Assembly: GCF_006440675.2 (NCBI RefSeq)
Contig: NZ_CP083951.1
Location: 6,047,501 to 6,111,500, forward strand
Length of the DNA stretch: 64,000 nt
Reading direction: 5' to 3'
From: Mesorhizobium sp. B2-8-5
GTDB lineage: Bacteria > Pseudomonadota > Alphaproteobacteria > Rhizobiales > Rhizobiaceae
Shown here: one piece after another, positions 54,409 through 63,646 of the stretch
How the letters are laid out: every line of letters begins with the position of its first letter
Position numbering within the stretch: position 1 is the first letter of the stretch
The notes under the pieces: generated by a model
The model's input: the letters and a program-made list of their open reading frames with translations, nothing else
Databases searched by the model: none
What the model was told of the DNA's origin: nothing
Position numbers and translations under genes: made by a program

Positions 54409-56286
54409 ATGCCATCATCTCTGATCCGGCGCGGGGTGTGGGCGATCGGCCTTGCCGTGCTTATCATCACGCTCGCGGTCGCGGCGCTGCCGCTGATTGC
54501 CTCGACCCGCATCGTGCGCGACCGCATCGCCTGGGAATTGAGCGCCTGGAGCGGCTTCAGGGTGACGATCGACGGCTCGCCGCGCATCGAGGTGTGGCCG
54601 AAGTTCCGCGCCATCCTCAGCGACGTGACGCTGTCGCAATGGACCGAGACCGACGCGCCGCCGGTGGTCGAGGCCGATCGCGTGGAAGTCGATCTGTCCG
54701 CCATGGCGGCCTTGCAGGGCAACGTCGCCTTCTCGACCGCGAGGCTGGTGCGCCCGACGATCAGGGTCCAGCGCATGGCGAGCGGCTTCTATCTGCCGCC
54801 GCTTCCGAGCGGGGGGCGCATCACGCGCTCGATCGATACCGCGCGCGGCGTGGTAACCGCCAACCCGCAGAAGCCGGATCTCGGCAAATTGCCGTCCGAT
54901 CCGTTCGGCACCGTCGAGTTCCGCGATGGCCGCGTGGTGACTTCGGTCGACGGCAAGGACGCCGAAGTCCTGAGCAGCCTGAACGGCCAGGTGAACTGGG
55001 AGGCTATGAACAGCGAAGCATCGCTGACCGCGACCGGGATCTGGCGCGGCGAAAGCGTGCAGCTCGATTTCTCCTCGACGAAACCGCTGGTGCTTTTTGC
55101 CGGGGGAGCCGCGCCCGTCACCCTTTCCTTCAAGGCGGCGCCTGCGACATTCTCCTTCGACGGAACGGCCTCGATCTCGGACAATGCCTATCTGGACGGC
55201 CAGGCGAAGTTCGCCGCGCCGTCCCTGCGGCGCGTGCTGGAGTGGTCGCAGGCAGGCATCGCGCCCGGTGCTGCTATCGGCGCGGTCTCGATCGCCAGCA
55301 AGGTGAACGCGTCGGCGGGGCGTGCGAAATTCGAGAACACCACCGTCACGCTCAACAACAATCCGGGCATGGGAGCGCTGGATTTCTCCTTCGCCGAGGG
55401 CAGTCCGGTGATAGCCGGCACGCTCGCCTTCGACACGCTGGACCTGAGATCCTTCCTGTCGGCTTTCACGCCTGTCGCGCCCACCGGCGAGGCCGGCCCC
55501 GGCGACATCGACACCAGCTTCGCCGACCGCATCAACCTCGACCTCAGGCTGTCGGCGGCCCATGCCACGGTGGGACCGATCCAGCTTGCCGACGTCGCGG
55601 CCACCGCGCAGGTCAAGAACGGCCTTGCCGTCTTCGACATATCCGACGCGTCGGCCTTCAACGGCAACATCCAGAGCAGCCTGCGTTTCGACCGCAAGCC
55701 GGAAGGCACGCAGGTCGAGATGCGGCTCCTGGCATCGGATGTGGATACGGGAGCCTTTGCCACAGCGGCGGGAATGACGCGGCTGGTGCCGGCTGGCACC
55801 GGGACGGTGTCGATCATCCTCAAGGGACCGGGCAAGGCCTGGAACTCCATCTTCGAGAATGCCGACGGATCGTTCTCGGCGACTTTCGGGCCGGGCACGC
55901 TCAACGGGCTCGACCTGCCGGCCTTCCTCAAGCGCAACCAGCAAGGCGGCTTCTTCGCGCTCGACGACGTCGCCAATGGCTCGCTGCCGATCGACGGCGC
56001 CGAGATCAAGGCGAGCATTTCGAAGGGAGTGGCGCGCCTCGACAAGGCCGAGATCAATTCGCAAAAATACAAGATCTGGCTATCCGGCATCGCCTCCTAT
56101 GTCGGACGCGGGCTGGCGCTTTCGGGCGGAGTGGTGCCCAACGGACAGCCGGCACAGCAGCCCCAGGCCAACGGCCAAGCGGCCAGTCCGGCTCCCGCGC
56201 CGCCGAGCCAGTCGCTGTTCTTCGTCGGCGGCAACTGGAGCGCGCCATTCATATCGCCGATCGCTCCCGGCGTTTCGGGCCAGTAG
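54409..56286 (+). CDS. AsmA-family protein
   Basis: The protein (about 625 residues) has an N-terminal membrane helix (GVWAIGLAVLIITLAVAALP) and a large periplasmic beta-rich body with the AsmA motifs (RDRIAWELSAWSGFRVTIDG, GTVEFRDGRVVTSVDGKDAE, LDLRLSAAHATVGPIQLADV). AsmA-like proteins span the envelope and are linked to phospholipid movement between membranes. The frame opens at 54253, but the ATG at 54409 starts the typical N-terminus. The C-terminus is Pro/Gln-rich before a short conserved end. It ends 35 bases from the convergent potI stop. Confidence 0.82.
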   Translation: MPSSLIRRGVWAIGLAVLIITLAVAALPLIASTRIVRDRIAWELSAWSGFRVTIDGSPRIEVWPKFRAILSDVTLSQWTETDAPPVVEADRVEVDLSAMAALQGNVAFSTARLVRPTIRVQRMASGFYLPPLPSGGRITRSIDTARGVVTANPQKPDLGKLPSDPFGTVEFRDGRVVTSVDGKDAEVLSSLNGQVNWEAMNSEASLTATGIWRGESVQLDFSSTKPLVLFAGGAAPVTLSFKAAPATFSFDGTASISDNAYLDGQAKFAAPSLRRVLEWSQAGIAPGAAIGAVSIASKVNASAGRAKFENTTVTLNNNPGMGALDFSFAEGSPVIAGTLAFDTLDLRSFLSAFTPVAPTGEAGPGDIDTSFADRINLDLRLSAAHATVGPIQLADVAATAQVKNGLAVFDISDASAFNGNIQSSLRFDRKPEGTQVEMRLLASDVDTGAFATAAGMTRLVPAGTGTVSIILKGPGKAWNSIFENADGSFSATFGPGTLNGLDLPAFLKRNQQGGFFALDDVANGSLPIDGAEIKASISKGVARLDKAEINSQKYKIWLSGIASYVGRGLALSGGVVPNGQPAQQPQANGQAASPAPAPPSQSLFFVGGNWSAPFISPIAPGVSGQ

Positions 56287-56290
56287 ATGC

Positions 56291-56309
56291 GGGGGCGCAA
56301 AGCGCCCTC
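56291..56309. terminator. Small GC hairpin between convergent genes
   Basis: GGGCGC-AAA-GCGCCC at 56293-56307 lies directly after the AsmA-family stop and before the convergent potI stop. It lacks a T-run, so it is at best a weak bidirectional terminator. Confidence 0.4.
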
Positions 56310-56320
56310 GCTCCTATCAC

Positions 56321-57139
56321 TCAACCGCGCTGCGCGGCCTGCTCGTCGAGCTGGCGCTGGATCTCGCGGCGCTTGTTGGCTATCGAGGCGATGATGACGC
56401 CGATCGCCACCACCGCGATCAGGATGGTGCAGGCGGCGTTGATTTCCGGCGTCACGCCGAGGCGCACCTGGCTGTAGATCTTCATCGGCAGCGTGGTGGC
56501 GCCGGGACCCGAGGTGAAGCTCGCGATGACCAAATCGTCCAGCGAGAGCGTGAAGGCCAGCATCCAGCCGGAGATGATCGCCGGCAGGATGACCGGCAAG
56601 GTGATCTGGAAGAAGGTCTTCACCGGCGGCGCGCCGAGATCCATCGCCGCCTCCTCCAGCGAACGGTCGAAGGAGACCAGCCGCGACTGCACGACGACGG
56701 CGACGAAGCACATTGTGAGCGTGATGTGGGCGAGCGTGACCGTGAGGAAGCCACGGTCAAGGCCGACAGCGACGAAGAGCAGCAGGAGCGACAGCCCGGT
56801 GATGACTTCCGGCATGACCAGCGGCGCAAACACCATGCCGGAAAACAACATCCTGCCGCGGAAGCGCGTGAAGCGCGTCAAGGTCAGCGCGGCGAGTGTG
56901 CCGAGCACGGTCGCCACCGTTGCCGAGATGACGCCGACGCGCGCGGTCACCCAGGTGGCGTCCATCAGGCCCTGATTGTGGAAAAGCGACACGTACCATT
57001 TGGTCGAGAAGCCGCCCCAGACGGTGACGAGCTTCGATTCGTTGAAGGAAAAGACGATCAAAAGCACGATCGGCAGATAGAGGAATGCAAAGCCCAGCAC
57101 GATCGAGGTGATGTTGAAGCGGCTCCAGGTCGAGTTCAT
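56321..57139 (-). CDS. potI: Spermidine/putrescine ABC transporter permease PotI
   Basis: This 272-residue permease has six helices and the EAA loop (RSLEEAAMDLGAPPVKTFFQ). The N-terminal FNITSIVLGFAFLYLPIVLL is typical of PotC/PotI. It pairs with PotH in the inner membrane. The ATG at 57139 overlaps the potH stop by four bases; the frame extends upstream only by reading through potH. Gene order is potF, potG, potH, potI, read leftward. Confidence 0.9.
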   Translation of the reverse strand: MNSTWSRFNITSIVLGFAFLYLPIVLLIVFSFNESKLVTVWGGFSTKWYVSLFHNQGLMDATWVTARVGVISATVATVLGTLAALTLTRFTRFRGRMLFSGMVFAPLVMPEVITGLSLLLLFVAVGLDRGFLTVTLAHITLTMCFVAVVVQSRLVSFDRSLEEAAMDLGAPPVKTFFQITLPVILPAIISGWMLAFTLSLDDLVIASFTSGPGATTLPMKIYSQVRLGVTPEINAACTILIAVVAIGVIIASIANKRREIQRQLDEQAAQRG

Positions 57140-58098
57140 CTGCCCTGCTCCTGTGCCTTGGCCTGCGCCTGCTGGAAGAACATGATCGGGATGGTCAGCA
57201 CCAGAAGCAGGATGACGGCCACCGCCGACGACACCGGCCAGTCGCGGTTGGAGAAGAATTCGTTCCAGAGCGTCTTGCCGATCATCAGCGTCTGCGAGCC
57301 GCCGAGGAGGTCGGGAATGACGAACTCGCCGACCGCCGGGATGAACACCAGCAGGCAGCCGGCGACGACGCCGGGCAGCGACAGCGGGAAGGTGATCTTC
57401 CAAAAGGCGCCGGCCGGCGGACAGCCGAGGTCCTGCGCGGCCTCGATCAGCGAATAATCCATCTTCTCCAGCGAGGAATAGAGCGGCAGCACCATGAAGG
57501 GCAGGTAGGAATAGACGATGCCGATGAAGATCGCAGTGTAGGTGTTGAGGATCACCAGCGGCTGGCTGATCAGGCCGGTGGCGAGCAGGACCTGGTTGAG
57601 CAGGCCCTCCGGCTTCAGGATGCCGATCCAGGCATAGACGCGGATCAGGAACGAGGTCCAGAACGGCAGGATCACCAGCATCAGCAGGGTCGGGCGGATA
57701 GTCGCCGGCGCCCGCGCCATGCCGTAGGCGATCGGATAGCCGACGATCAGGGTAAGTATCGTCGAGATTCCGGCGATGATCAGGCTCGTCACATAGGCGT
57801 TGAAATAGAGCGGGTCCTGGGTGAGCCAGGTGTAGTTATCGAAGTTGAGCTCGCGGACGCCGGCGAAAAATCCCGAAACGCCGTCCTTGAAGCCAAGCAC
57901 CGGCGTATAGGGAGGCATCGAGATCGCCGTCTGCGACAGCGAAATCTTGAAGACGATGATGAACGGAACGAGGAAGAAGAACAGCAGCCAGAGATAGGGG
58001 ACGATGATGACGAGGCGGTTGACGAAGCCTTTCGCCAGCCTCGCCGGCAGTGTTGTGGTTTCAGTCGATGGAGCGGCAGTCGCTGCGATATCCGTCAT
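57136..58098 (-). CDS. potH: Spermidine/putrescine ABC transporter permease PotH
   Basis: This 320-residue permease starts with a 35-residue cytoplasmic part and has six helices (LVIIVPYLWLLFFFLVPFII first) and the EAA loop (YSLIEAAQDLGCPPAGAFWK). It forms the channel with PotI for polyamine uptake. The start is the ATG at 58098, nine bases after the potG stop. Confidence 0.92.
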   Translation of the reverse strand: MTDIAATAAPSTETTTLPARLAKGFVNRLVIIVPYLWLLFFFLVPFIIVFKISLSQTAISMPPYTPVLGFKDGVSGFFAGVRELNFDNYTWLTQDPLYFNAYVTSLIIAGISTILTLIVGYPIAYGMARAPATIRPTLLMLVILPFWTSFLIRVYAWIGILKPEGLLNQVLLATGLISQPLVILNTYTAIFIGIVYSYLPFMVLPLYSSLEKMDYSLIEAAQDLGCPPAGAFWKITFPLSLPGVVAGCLLVFIPAVGEFVIPDLLGGSQTLMIGKTLWNEFFSNRDWPVSSAVAVILLLVLTIPIMFFQQAQAKAQEQGR

Positions 58099-58107
58099 CT
58101 CAGCCTC

Positions 58108-59247
58108 CTACCTGGCCAGCACGACGCCGGCATCGGGCCGGAAGGAGACCCAGGCACGGTCGTTCCAAGTGAGCGGATCCTCGGTCACGCGCGAAGCGTT
58201 CAACGCGCTTGCCCGCACGATCTGACCGTCGTCCAGCCTGATGTGGTAGACGGTCATGTCGCCGAGATAGGCGACGTCGTAGACCTCGCCTTCGAGCGCG
58301 TTGACGGCATCGGCCGGCTTTTTGGAGGAAACCCTGATCTTCTCCGGCCGGATCGCGAAGACGATGTCGGAGCCGGCAGCGGCGCTGCTGCCATTGTCGA
58401 CGACGATCTCAGCACCGGTCGCGCCGGTGATGCGCGTGGTGCTTGCCGTGCGTTCGGCAACCTTGCCTTCGAACATGTTCACATTGCCGACGAAATGCGC
58501 CACGAAGCGCGAGGCCGGCGCCTCGTAGATTTCCGCCGGCGTCGCGACCTGCATCACTTCGCCCTTGTCCATGATGGCGATGCGGTCGGCCATCGTCATG
58601 GCCTCTTCCTGGTCGTGGGTGACGACGACGAAGGTGAGGCCGAGTTCCTGCTGCAGGTCCATCAGTTCGAACTGGGTTTCCTCGCGCAGCTTCTTGTCGA
58701 GCGCGCCGAGCGGTTCGTCGAGGAGCAGAACCTTCGGCCGCTTGGCGACCGAGCGGGCAAGCGCCACGCGCTGGCGCTGGCCGCCGGAGAGCTGGTGCGG
58801 CTTGCGCTTGGCGAATTGCTCGAGCTTGACGAGCTTGAGCATCTCGGCGACGCGCTTTTCGACATCGGCTCCGGGCATGCCTTCCTGCTTGAGGCCGAAG
58901 GCGATGTTCCTTTCCACCGTCATATGCGGGAACAGCGCGTAGGACTGGAACATCATGTTGACCGGCCGTTTGTAGGGCGGGATGCCGCGCAGATCCTGCC
59001 CGTCGAGCAGGATGCGGCCCGCCGACGGCTCCTCGAAGCCGGCGAGCATCCTGAGCAGGGTCGACTTGCCGCAGCCGGACGCGCCGAGCAGGGCGAAGAA
59101 TTCGCGCTCGAAGATGGTCAGCGACAGATTATTGACGGCGGTGAAGTCACCGAACTTCTTGGTGACCTTGTCGAACTGGATATACGGCTTGGCGTTCGGG
59201 TCATTCCATGGCGCGAAATCCCTGCGGATGCTGCCAAGCGATTTCAT
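58108..59247 (-). CDS. potG: Spermidine/putrescine ABC transporter ATPase PotG
   Basis: The ATPase (379 residues) has Walker A LLGASGCGKSTLLRMLAG, signature LSGGQRQRVALARSV, Walker B VLLLDEPLGALD and the switch His in FVVVTHDQEEAM, then a C-terminal TOBE domain (IVFAIRPEKIRVSSKKPADA). It powers polyamine import. The ATG at 59247 follows GGAGTGGGG; a GTG three codons upstream (59256) is possible. A 12-bp hairpin separates it from potF. Confidence 0.93.
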   Translation of the reverse strand: MKSLGSIRRDFAPWNDPNAKPYIQFDKVTKKFGDFTAVNNLSLTIFEREFFALLGASGCGKSTLLRMLAGFEEPSAGRILLDGQDLRGIPPYKRPVNMMFQSYALFPHMTVERNIAFGLKQEGMPGADVEKRVAEMLKLVKLEQFAKRKPHQLSGGQRQRVALARSVAKRPKVLLLDEPLGALDKKLREETQFELMDLQQELGLTFVVVTHDQEEAMTMADRIAIMDKGEVMQVATPAEIYEAPASRFVAHFVGNVNMFEGKVAERTASTTRITGATGAEIVVDNGSSAAAGSDIVFAIRPEKIRVSSKKPADAVNALEGEVYDVAYLGDMTVYHIRLDDGQIVRASALNASRVTEDPLTWNDRAWVSFRPDAGVVLAR

Positions 59248-59288
59248 GGTCCCCACTCCGTTATTTCTTAAAAATTCCCAAAGGAAAG

Positions 59289-59316
59289 CGACCCCGGCAG
59301 TTGGCTGCCGGGGTCG
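59289..59316 (-). terminator. Attenuator hairpin between potF and potG
   Basis: The stem CGACCCCGGCAG (59289-59300) pairs perfectly with CTGCCGGGGTCG (59305-59316), with loop TTGG. It lies after the potF stop on the minus strand and is followed by a weak T-rich stretch. Such hairpins let the binding protein be made in excess over the membrane parts. Confidence 0.65.
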
Positions 59317-59327
59317 TGTCTCAATGC

Positions 59328-60425
59328 TTACTGGCCGGTGACGATCTTGGTCCAGGTGCGCGTGATGACGCGCTGTGTCTTGGGATCGTACGGCGCAACG
59401 GTATACAGCTTCTTCGTCGTCTCTTCGTCCGGATAGACCGAAGGATCGTCCAGGATCGCCTTGTCGATGAACTGCTGCGAAGCCTTGTTGCCGTTGGCAT
59501 AGAGCACGTAGTTCGACGACTTGGCGATGACTTCAGGCGTCATCATGTAGTTGATGAACTCGAGCGCGTCGGCGACATGCGGCGCATCCGCGGGGATCGC
59601 CATCTGGTCGAACCACATCTGGGCGCCTTCCTTCGGCACCGAATAACCGATCTCGACGCCCTGCTTGGCTTCCTCGGCGCGGTTGCGCGCCTGGAAGACG
59701 TCGCCAGACCAGCCGATCGCCATGCAGATGTCGCCGTTGGCCAAGGCGTTGATGTATTCGGACGAATGGAACTTGCGGATATAGGGCCGGACCTTCAGCA
59801 ACGCTTCCTCCGCCTTTGAAATGTCATCGGGCGAGGTGCTGTTGGGATCGAGCCCGAGATATTTCAGCGCCGCGGGAATGATGTCGGCTGGGGAATCCAG
59901 CACATAGACGCCGCAATCCTTCAGCTTGGCCAGCTTGTCCGGATTGAAGAACACGTCCCAGCTGTCGATCTTGTCGGTGCCGAGCGCGGCCGTCACCTTC
60001 TTGACGTTATAGCCGAGGCCGACCGTGCCCCACATGTAGTTGACCGAATATTCGTTGCCCGGATCGTATTTGGCGGTGCGCTCGGAGATGACGTCCCACA
60101 TGTTGGAGATGTTGGGCAGTTTCGACTTGTCGAGCTTCTGGAAGACACCCGCCTGGATCTGGCGCGCCAGGAAGTTGGCGCTCGGCACGACGACGTCATA
60201 ACCGCTGCCGCCGGCAAGCAGTTTCGTCTCCAGTATCTCGTTGGAATCGAAGGTGTCGTAGACGACCTTGATGCCGGTCTTCTTGGTGAAGTCGTCGATG
60301 ATCGAGCTGTCGATATAGTCCGACCAGTTGTAGACATTGACGACGCGGTCTTCGGCATGGCCGCTTAAGGTGAAAAGCGTCAGAAATGCCGAGGTCGCCG
60401 AAAGCCATAGAGCTTTGCGGATCAT
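59328..60425 (-). CDS. potF: Polyamine-binding periplasmic protein PotF
   Basis: This 365-residue solute-binding protein has a signal peptide (KALWLSATSAFLTLFTLSGH, cut near AEDR) and PotD/PotF motifs: VNVYNWSDYIDSSIIDDFTK, YDVVVPSANFLARQIQAGVF and GDICMAIGWSGDVFQA. It binds putrescine or spermidine in the periplasm. The ATG follows GGAGAACACC. It is the first gene of the operon. Confidence 0.93.
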   Translation of the reverse strand: MIRKALWLSATSAFLTLFTLSGHAEDRVVNVYNWSDYIDSSIIDDFTKKTGIKVVYDTFDSNEILETKLLAGGSGYDVVVPSANFLARQIQAGVFQKLDKSKLPNISNMWDVISERTAKYDPGNEYSVNYMWGTVGLGYNVKKVTAALGTDKIDSWDVFFNPDKLAKLKDCGVYVLDSPADIIPAALKYLGLDPNSTSPDDISKAEEALLKVRPYIRKFHSSEYINALANGDICMAIGWSGDVFQARNRAEEAKQGVEIGYSVPKEGAQMWFDQMAIPADAPHVADALEFINYMMTPEVIAKSSNYVLYANGNKASQQFIDKAILDDPSVYPDEETTKKLYTVAPYDPKTQRVITRTWTKIVTGQ

Positions 60426-60762
60426 GGTGTTCTCCTTTGGTGAGTGTTCCCTCGCCGGCTCGTCGCGGTATGGCGGGGCGGCGTTGGTTTAAGACTATTG
60501 AGCTTTCCGGAGAGCGACAAGCGTGAACTGTCGACGCCAGGCTCGGTAGCGACATCAGGGTTCGAGACAGTTTGGCCTTCCCGGCAAGGCACCCGGGCGG
60601 CGTCAGCGGCATTGACCGCGGCGTATGCATAGCTATCACGATGCTGTCCGGTCCCGAGCGGGCCGGCGGAGACACTTGGCAAGATACGCCTGTCTTGTTG
60701 TTGCCGTAATTGCAGCCTGCCCGCCCGGCAACTGGGTTGTCAATGGGGAAGGCTGCCTATCG

Positions 60763-61749
60763 TCAATTGGGCGACGGCAGGCCGGTGACGCCGGGACGCG
60801 CCGGCCGCGTCTGGCGCTTGAACTCCAGGCCGATATGGACGAGCAGCGCCGTGACCACGACCGCGCCGCCGATGATGGTGCGCGCCGACGGCACTTCGGA
60901 ATGGACGAGCCAGACCCAGATCGGCCCAAGGATCGGCTCGAAGGTGCCGAGCAGCGCCGCGATCGCCGCCGGCACCAGCCGCGCGCCCATGGCGAAAAAG
61001 GCGAGGCCGACGCCAAGGTTGATGACGCCGAAGGCGAAGAGAAAGCCCATATCCCGCTCCGAAACCGCGAACGCCGAGGCCTGGGAAGCGGCGAAAGCGC
61101 CAGCGAAAAGCGCCGCGAGACAATTGGCCGGCACCATGCGCACATGGGCAAAGCGCCGGGTGATCACGGTCGCCACCGAAAACATGACCGCGATCAGCAG
61201 CGCCAGGCCGTCGCCGATCGGCGAGACGGCGCCGCCCAGGGATTCGGAGACCATGATGGCGACGCCGGCGATGACGGCGGCAATCGCGATCCAGGTCGCC
61301 GGGCTTACCCGTTCGCGAAACAGGAGCCAGGCAAGAAGCGCCGCCAGCAGCGGCACGCCGGCCTGCATCAAGAGGATGTTGGCGACGGTCGTGTAGGCAA
61401 GTGCCACCACGAAGCTGGTCGAGGCGGTGGCGAAGCAGAAGGCGACGCCGAGGCCGGGCAGGCCCATATGCCGGAAGAGGTTCAGGGTACCGCGCCAACC
61501 GTCGCGGAACAGCATGAAGGCGATGAGAAAGGCCACGGCCCACAGCGAACGCCAGAACACCACGGTCCAGCTGTCGCCGACATGGATGAAACGGGCGATG
61601 GTGCCGCCGAAGCTCCACATAAGCGCCGAAAGAAAGACCAGGAGCATGCCGATCCGCTCCTCGCGCGGCGAGACGGCTGGCAAAGCGACTGGCGACGGGG
61701 CGACAGGCGACGGGACGACGGGGGACGGGGCGGTATCGGTCATGGACAT
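60763..61749 (-). CDS. EamA-family (DMT) permease
   Basis: The protein (328 residues) has ten membrane helices in two EamA repeats. The first repeat has MLLVFLSALMWSFGGTIARF and FVVALAYTTVANILLMQAGV; the second has GLAFFAMGARLVPAAIAALL and LGTFEPILGPIWVWLVHSEV. The N-terminal 30 residues contain a PSPV repeat and are probably disordered. DMT proteins export or import amino acids and small metabolites; the substrate here is unknown. The pot genes precede it on the same strand, but a gap of more than 300 bases separates them. Confidence 0.88.
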   Translation of the reverse strand: MSMTDTAPSPVVPSPVAPSPVALPAVSPREERIGMLLVFLSALMWSFGGTIARFIHVGDSWTVVFWRSLWAVAFLIAFMLFRDGWRGTLNLFRHMGLPGLGVAFCFATASTSFVVALAYTTVANILLMQAGVPLLAALLAWLLFRERVSPATWIAIAAVIAGVAIMVSESLGGAVSPIGDGLALLIAVMFSVATVITRRFAHVRMVPANCLAALFAGAFAASQASAFAVSERDMGFLFAFGVINLGVGLAFFAMGARLVPAAIAALLGTFEPILGPIWVWLVHSEVPSARTIIGGAVVVTALLVHIGLEFKRQTRPARPGVTGLPSPN

Positions 61750-61953
61750 GACTTGTCAGCGAGTTGCGTTCGACACGATGCACCAAGGACAACAGGGATT
61801 CTGTGTCTCAAACGACGGGACTGTGTCTCAATCGCGTAGCGCAAAGTACAAAGCCATGCGTGATCCAGCATTCGCTCAAATGTAGGACAACCTCTCCGCG
61901 GTTTACTTCGACACAGTCAGACCCCAGACCGATGCGCAGGCTCGGGCGACATA

Positions 61954-63405
61954 TCATCCCTGAAAATCGAAGGCGCTGAGGCCCGTCACCATCTCGTCGA
62001 GGCCGAGCGGGCGCGTCACCGGCGGCTCGGCGCGCGCAAGGCAGCCTACGCGCTCGCAAAGCCGGCAGGCGGGGCCTACCGGCGTGGCGAAGCCTTGCCC
62101 GGACTTGCCGGCGGCTCCGGCCGGCAGCGCCGCGCCGTAGACGATCTCGTCTCGGAAGCCGATATCGCAGCCGAGCAAGAGCGCGGTGCGACGCGGCCGT
62201 TCGGAGAAGGCGCCTTGTGGACCTTCCAGCGTGCGGGCGATGCACAGGAACTCGGCGCCATCGGGCATTTCCAGCGCCTCGACCAGGATCTGGCCCGGCT
62301 GCGAGAAGGCCGCATGGACCGGAAGCTTGGGGCAGCCGCCGCCGAAGCGGCTCTGCGGGTAGCCCTGGCTGCCGGCCTTGCGGAAGCGGTTCCCTGCATT
62401 GTCGACTTCCAGCATGAAGAACGGCACGCCCGATGCGCCCTGCCGCTGCAGCATGGTCAGTCGGTTGGCCGCCTGTTCGAAAGAGACGCCGAAGCGGGAA
62501 CGCAAGACGTCGATGTCGTAGCGCGCGCGAACGGCCGCCGCATGGAAAGCCTGATAGGGCATCATCAGCGCATGCGCGGCATAGCGGCCGAGCTCGAAGC
62601 GGGCGAGCCGCCGGGCCTCGTCGGTGCCGAGCTTCAGCGCCTGGAGCTCGCCCGCGATGGCCACCGACATGCGCATCAGGCTCGCCTCCATGGCGATTTC
62701 GCGCAGCTGGTCGAAAGGCGACAGCCGCTCGGAGAGGAACAGGCGCTGCGAATGGCGGTCGTAACGGCGGCGCCAGTTGGGCATGGTGGCGACCGGCAGC
62801 ACCTTGACGACGATGCCATGCTCGCGCCTCAGCCAGGCCTTGAGCGCGCCGGACAGGTCGTCGCCGGGTTCGAGCACCGATGTGAAAGCTTCCGCCTCCT
62901 CCTCCAACGAAGCGAAGTGGTTCGGCCGGCGCTCGAACACTTCGTGGACTTCATCGGCAGGCAGGCGCGTGCCGGACAGCGCGGTTGCCCTGCCCTCCTT
63001 GGCCAGAAGCTGGTTGAGGTCGGACAGGCGCTCAGCCTGTTCGCGGTAGGCGCGAAACAGTTTTACCATCGCCGCCGAGGCGTTCGGCGCGGTCTCGGCG
63101 AGATCGATCAGTTCCTGATCGCCAGGCAGTTCGCCGGCAAGAAGCGGATCGCTGAACGCTTCGCGCAACGCCGCGATCGAGCCTTGCGTCTCTCCTTGCA
63201 ATTCATGCGGATCGACCTTGTAGACGGAGGCCAGCTTGAGAATGAGCTGCACCGTCAGCGGGCGCTGGTTGCGCTCGATCAGGTTGAGGTAGGACGGCGA
63301 GATGCCCAGTCCCTCGGCCATCGCCGTCTGGGTCAGGCCTCTGGCGTTGCGCAGCCGGCGCAGCCGCGGACCGGCGAAGATCTTCTGGTCGGCCATCCAT
63401 GCCAT
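61954..63405 (-). CDS. XRE-family short-chain fatty acid regulator (ScfR/RamB type)
   Basis: This regulator of about 483 residues has an N-terminal helix-turn-helix (RLRNARGLTQTAMAEGLGIS, then PSYLNLIERNQRPLTVQLIL), an IrrE-like middle (YDRHSQRLFLSERLSPFDQL) and a Cys-rich C-terminal domain of the DUF2083 type (GGGCPKLPVHAAFSQPGQIL, GPACRLCERVGCLARAEPPV). Relatives such as RamB control acetate and propionate use, and aceA lies divergently next to it. The frame opens at 63591, but the ATG at 63405 follows AAGGA. Confidence 0.87.
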   Translation of the reverse strand: MAWMADQKIFAGPRLRRLRNARGLTQTAMAEGLGISPSYLNLIERNQRPLTVQLILKLASVYKVDPHELQGETQGSIAALREAFSDPLLAGELPGDQELIDLAETAPNASAAMVKLFRAYREQAERLSDLNQLLAKEGRATALSGTRLPADEVHEVFERRPNHFASLEEEAEAFTSVLEPGDDLSGALKAWLRREHGIVVKVLPVATMPNWRRRYDRHSQRLFLSERLSPFDQLREIAMEASLMRMSVAIAGELQALKLGTDEARRLARFELGRYAAHALMMPYQAFHAAAVRARYDIDVLRSRFGVSFEQAANRLTMLQRQGASGVPFFMLEVDNAGNRFRKAGSQGYPQSRFGGGCPKLPVHAAFSQPGQILVEALEMPDGAEFLCIARTLEGPQGAFSERPRRTALLLGCDIGFRDEIVYGAALPAGAAGKSGQGFATPVGPACRLCERVGCLARAEPPVTRPLGLDEMVTGLSAFDFQG

Positions 63406-63646
63406 CCTTGACAAGAATTTACAAAGATATCGAGTCCGGCGTCCATTACGCCTTTTTACAATCGTGACAAATTTACAGAGATAGCCTGTCAATGACAACA
63501 CAGCTTTTCCTTTATTTTCAGTGCCGAGCGGTGGTTTTTCTGGGCGCTTTTCGCGCTGCAATGTAAACGATGTCACACGTAGACATCGCAAGGCTATAGG
63601 ATTGCGATGTCGCGCTGAAGCAGTTCCAAACGATCCGGAGTGACCA
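63406..63646. promoter_or_regulatory. Divergent regulator/aceA control region
   Basis: Two direct repeats, GACAAGAATTTACAAAGATA (63410-63429) and GACAAATTTACAGAGATA (63466-63483), share the core ATTTACARAGATA. A 10-bp inverted repeat, GACATCGCAA-N10-TTGCGATGTC (63582-63611), lies 36 bases before the aceA start. The direct repeats are near the regulator start and are candidate autoregulatory sites. The dyad is a candidate operator or 5'-leader hairpin of aceA. Confidence 0.55.

Noticed and set aside
54415..56064. 549-codon minus-strand frame opposite the AsmA-family gene
   Set aside because: The composition is Arg/His/Asp-rich, there is no ribosome site, and the plus strand has a clear membrane helix and AsmA motifs.
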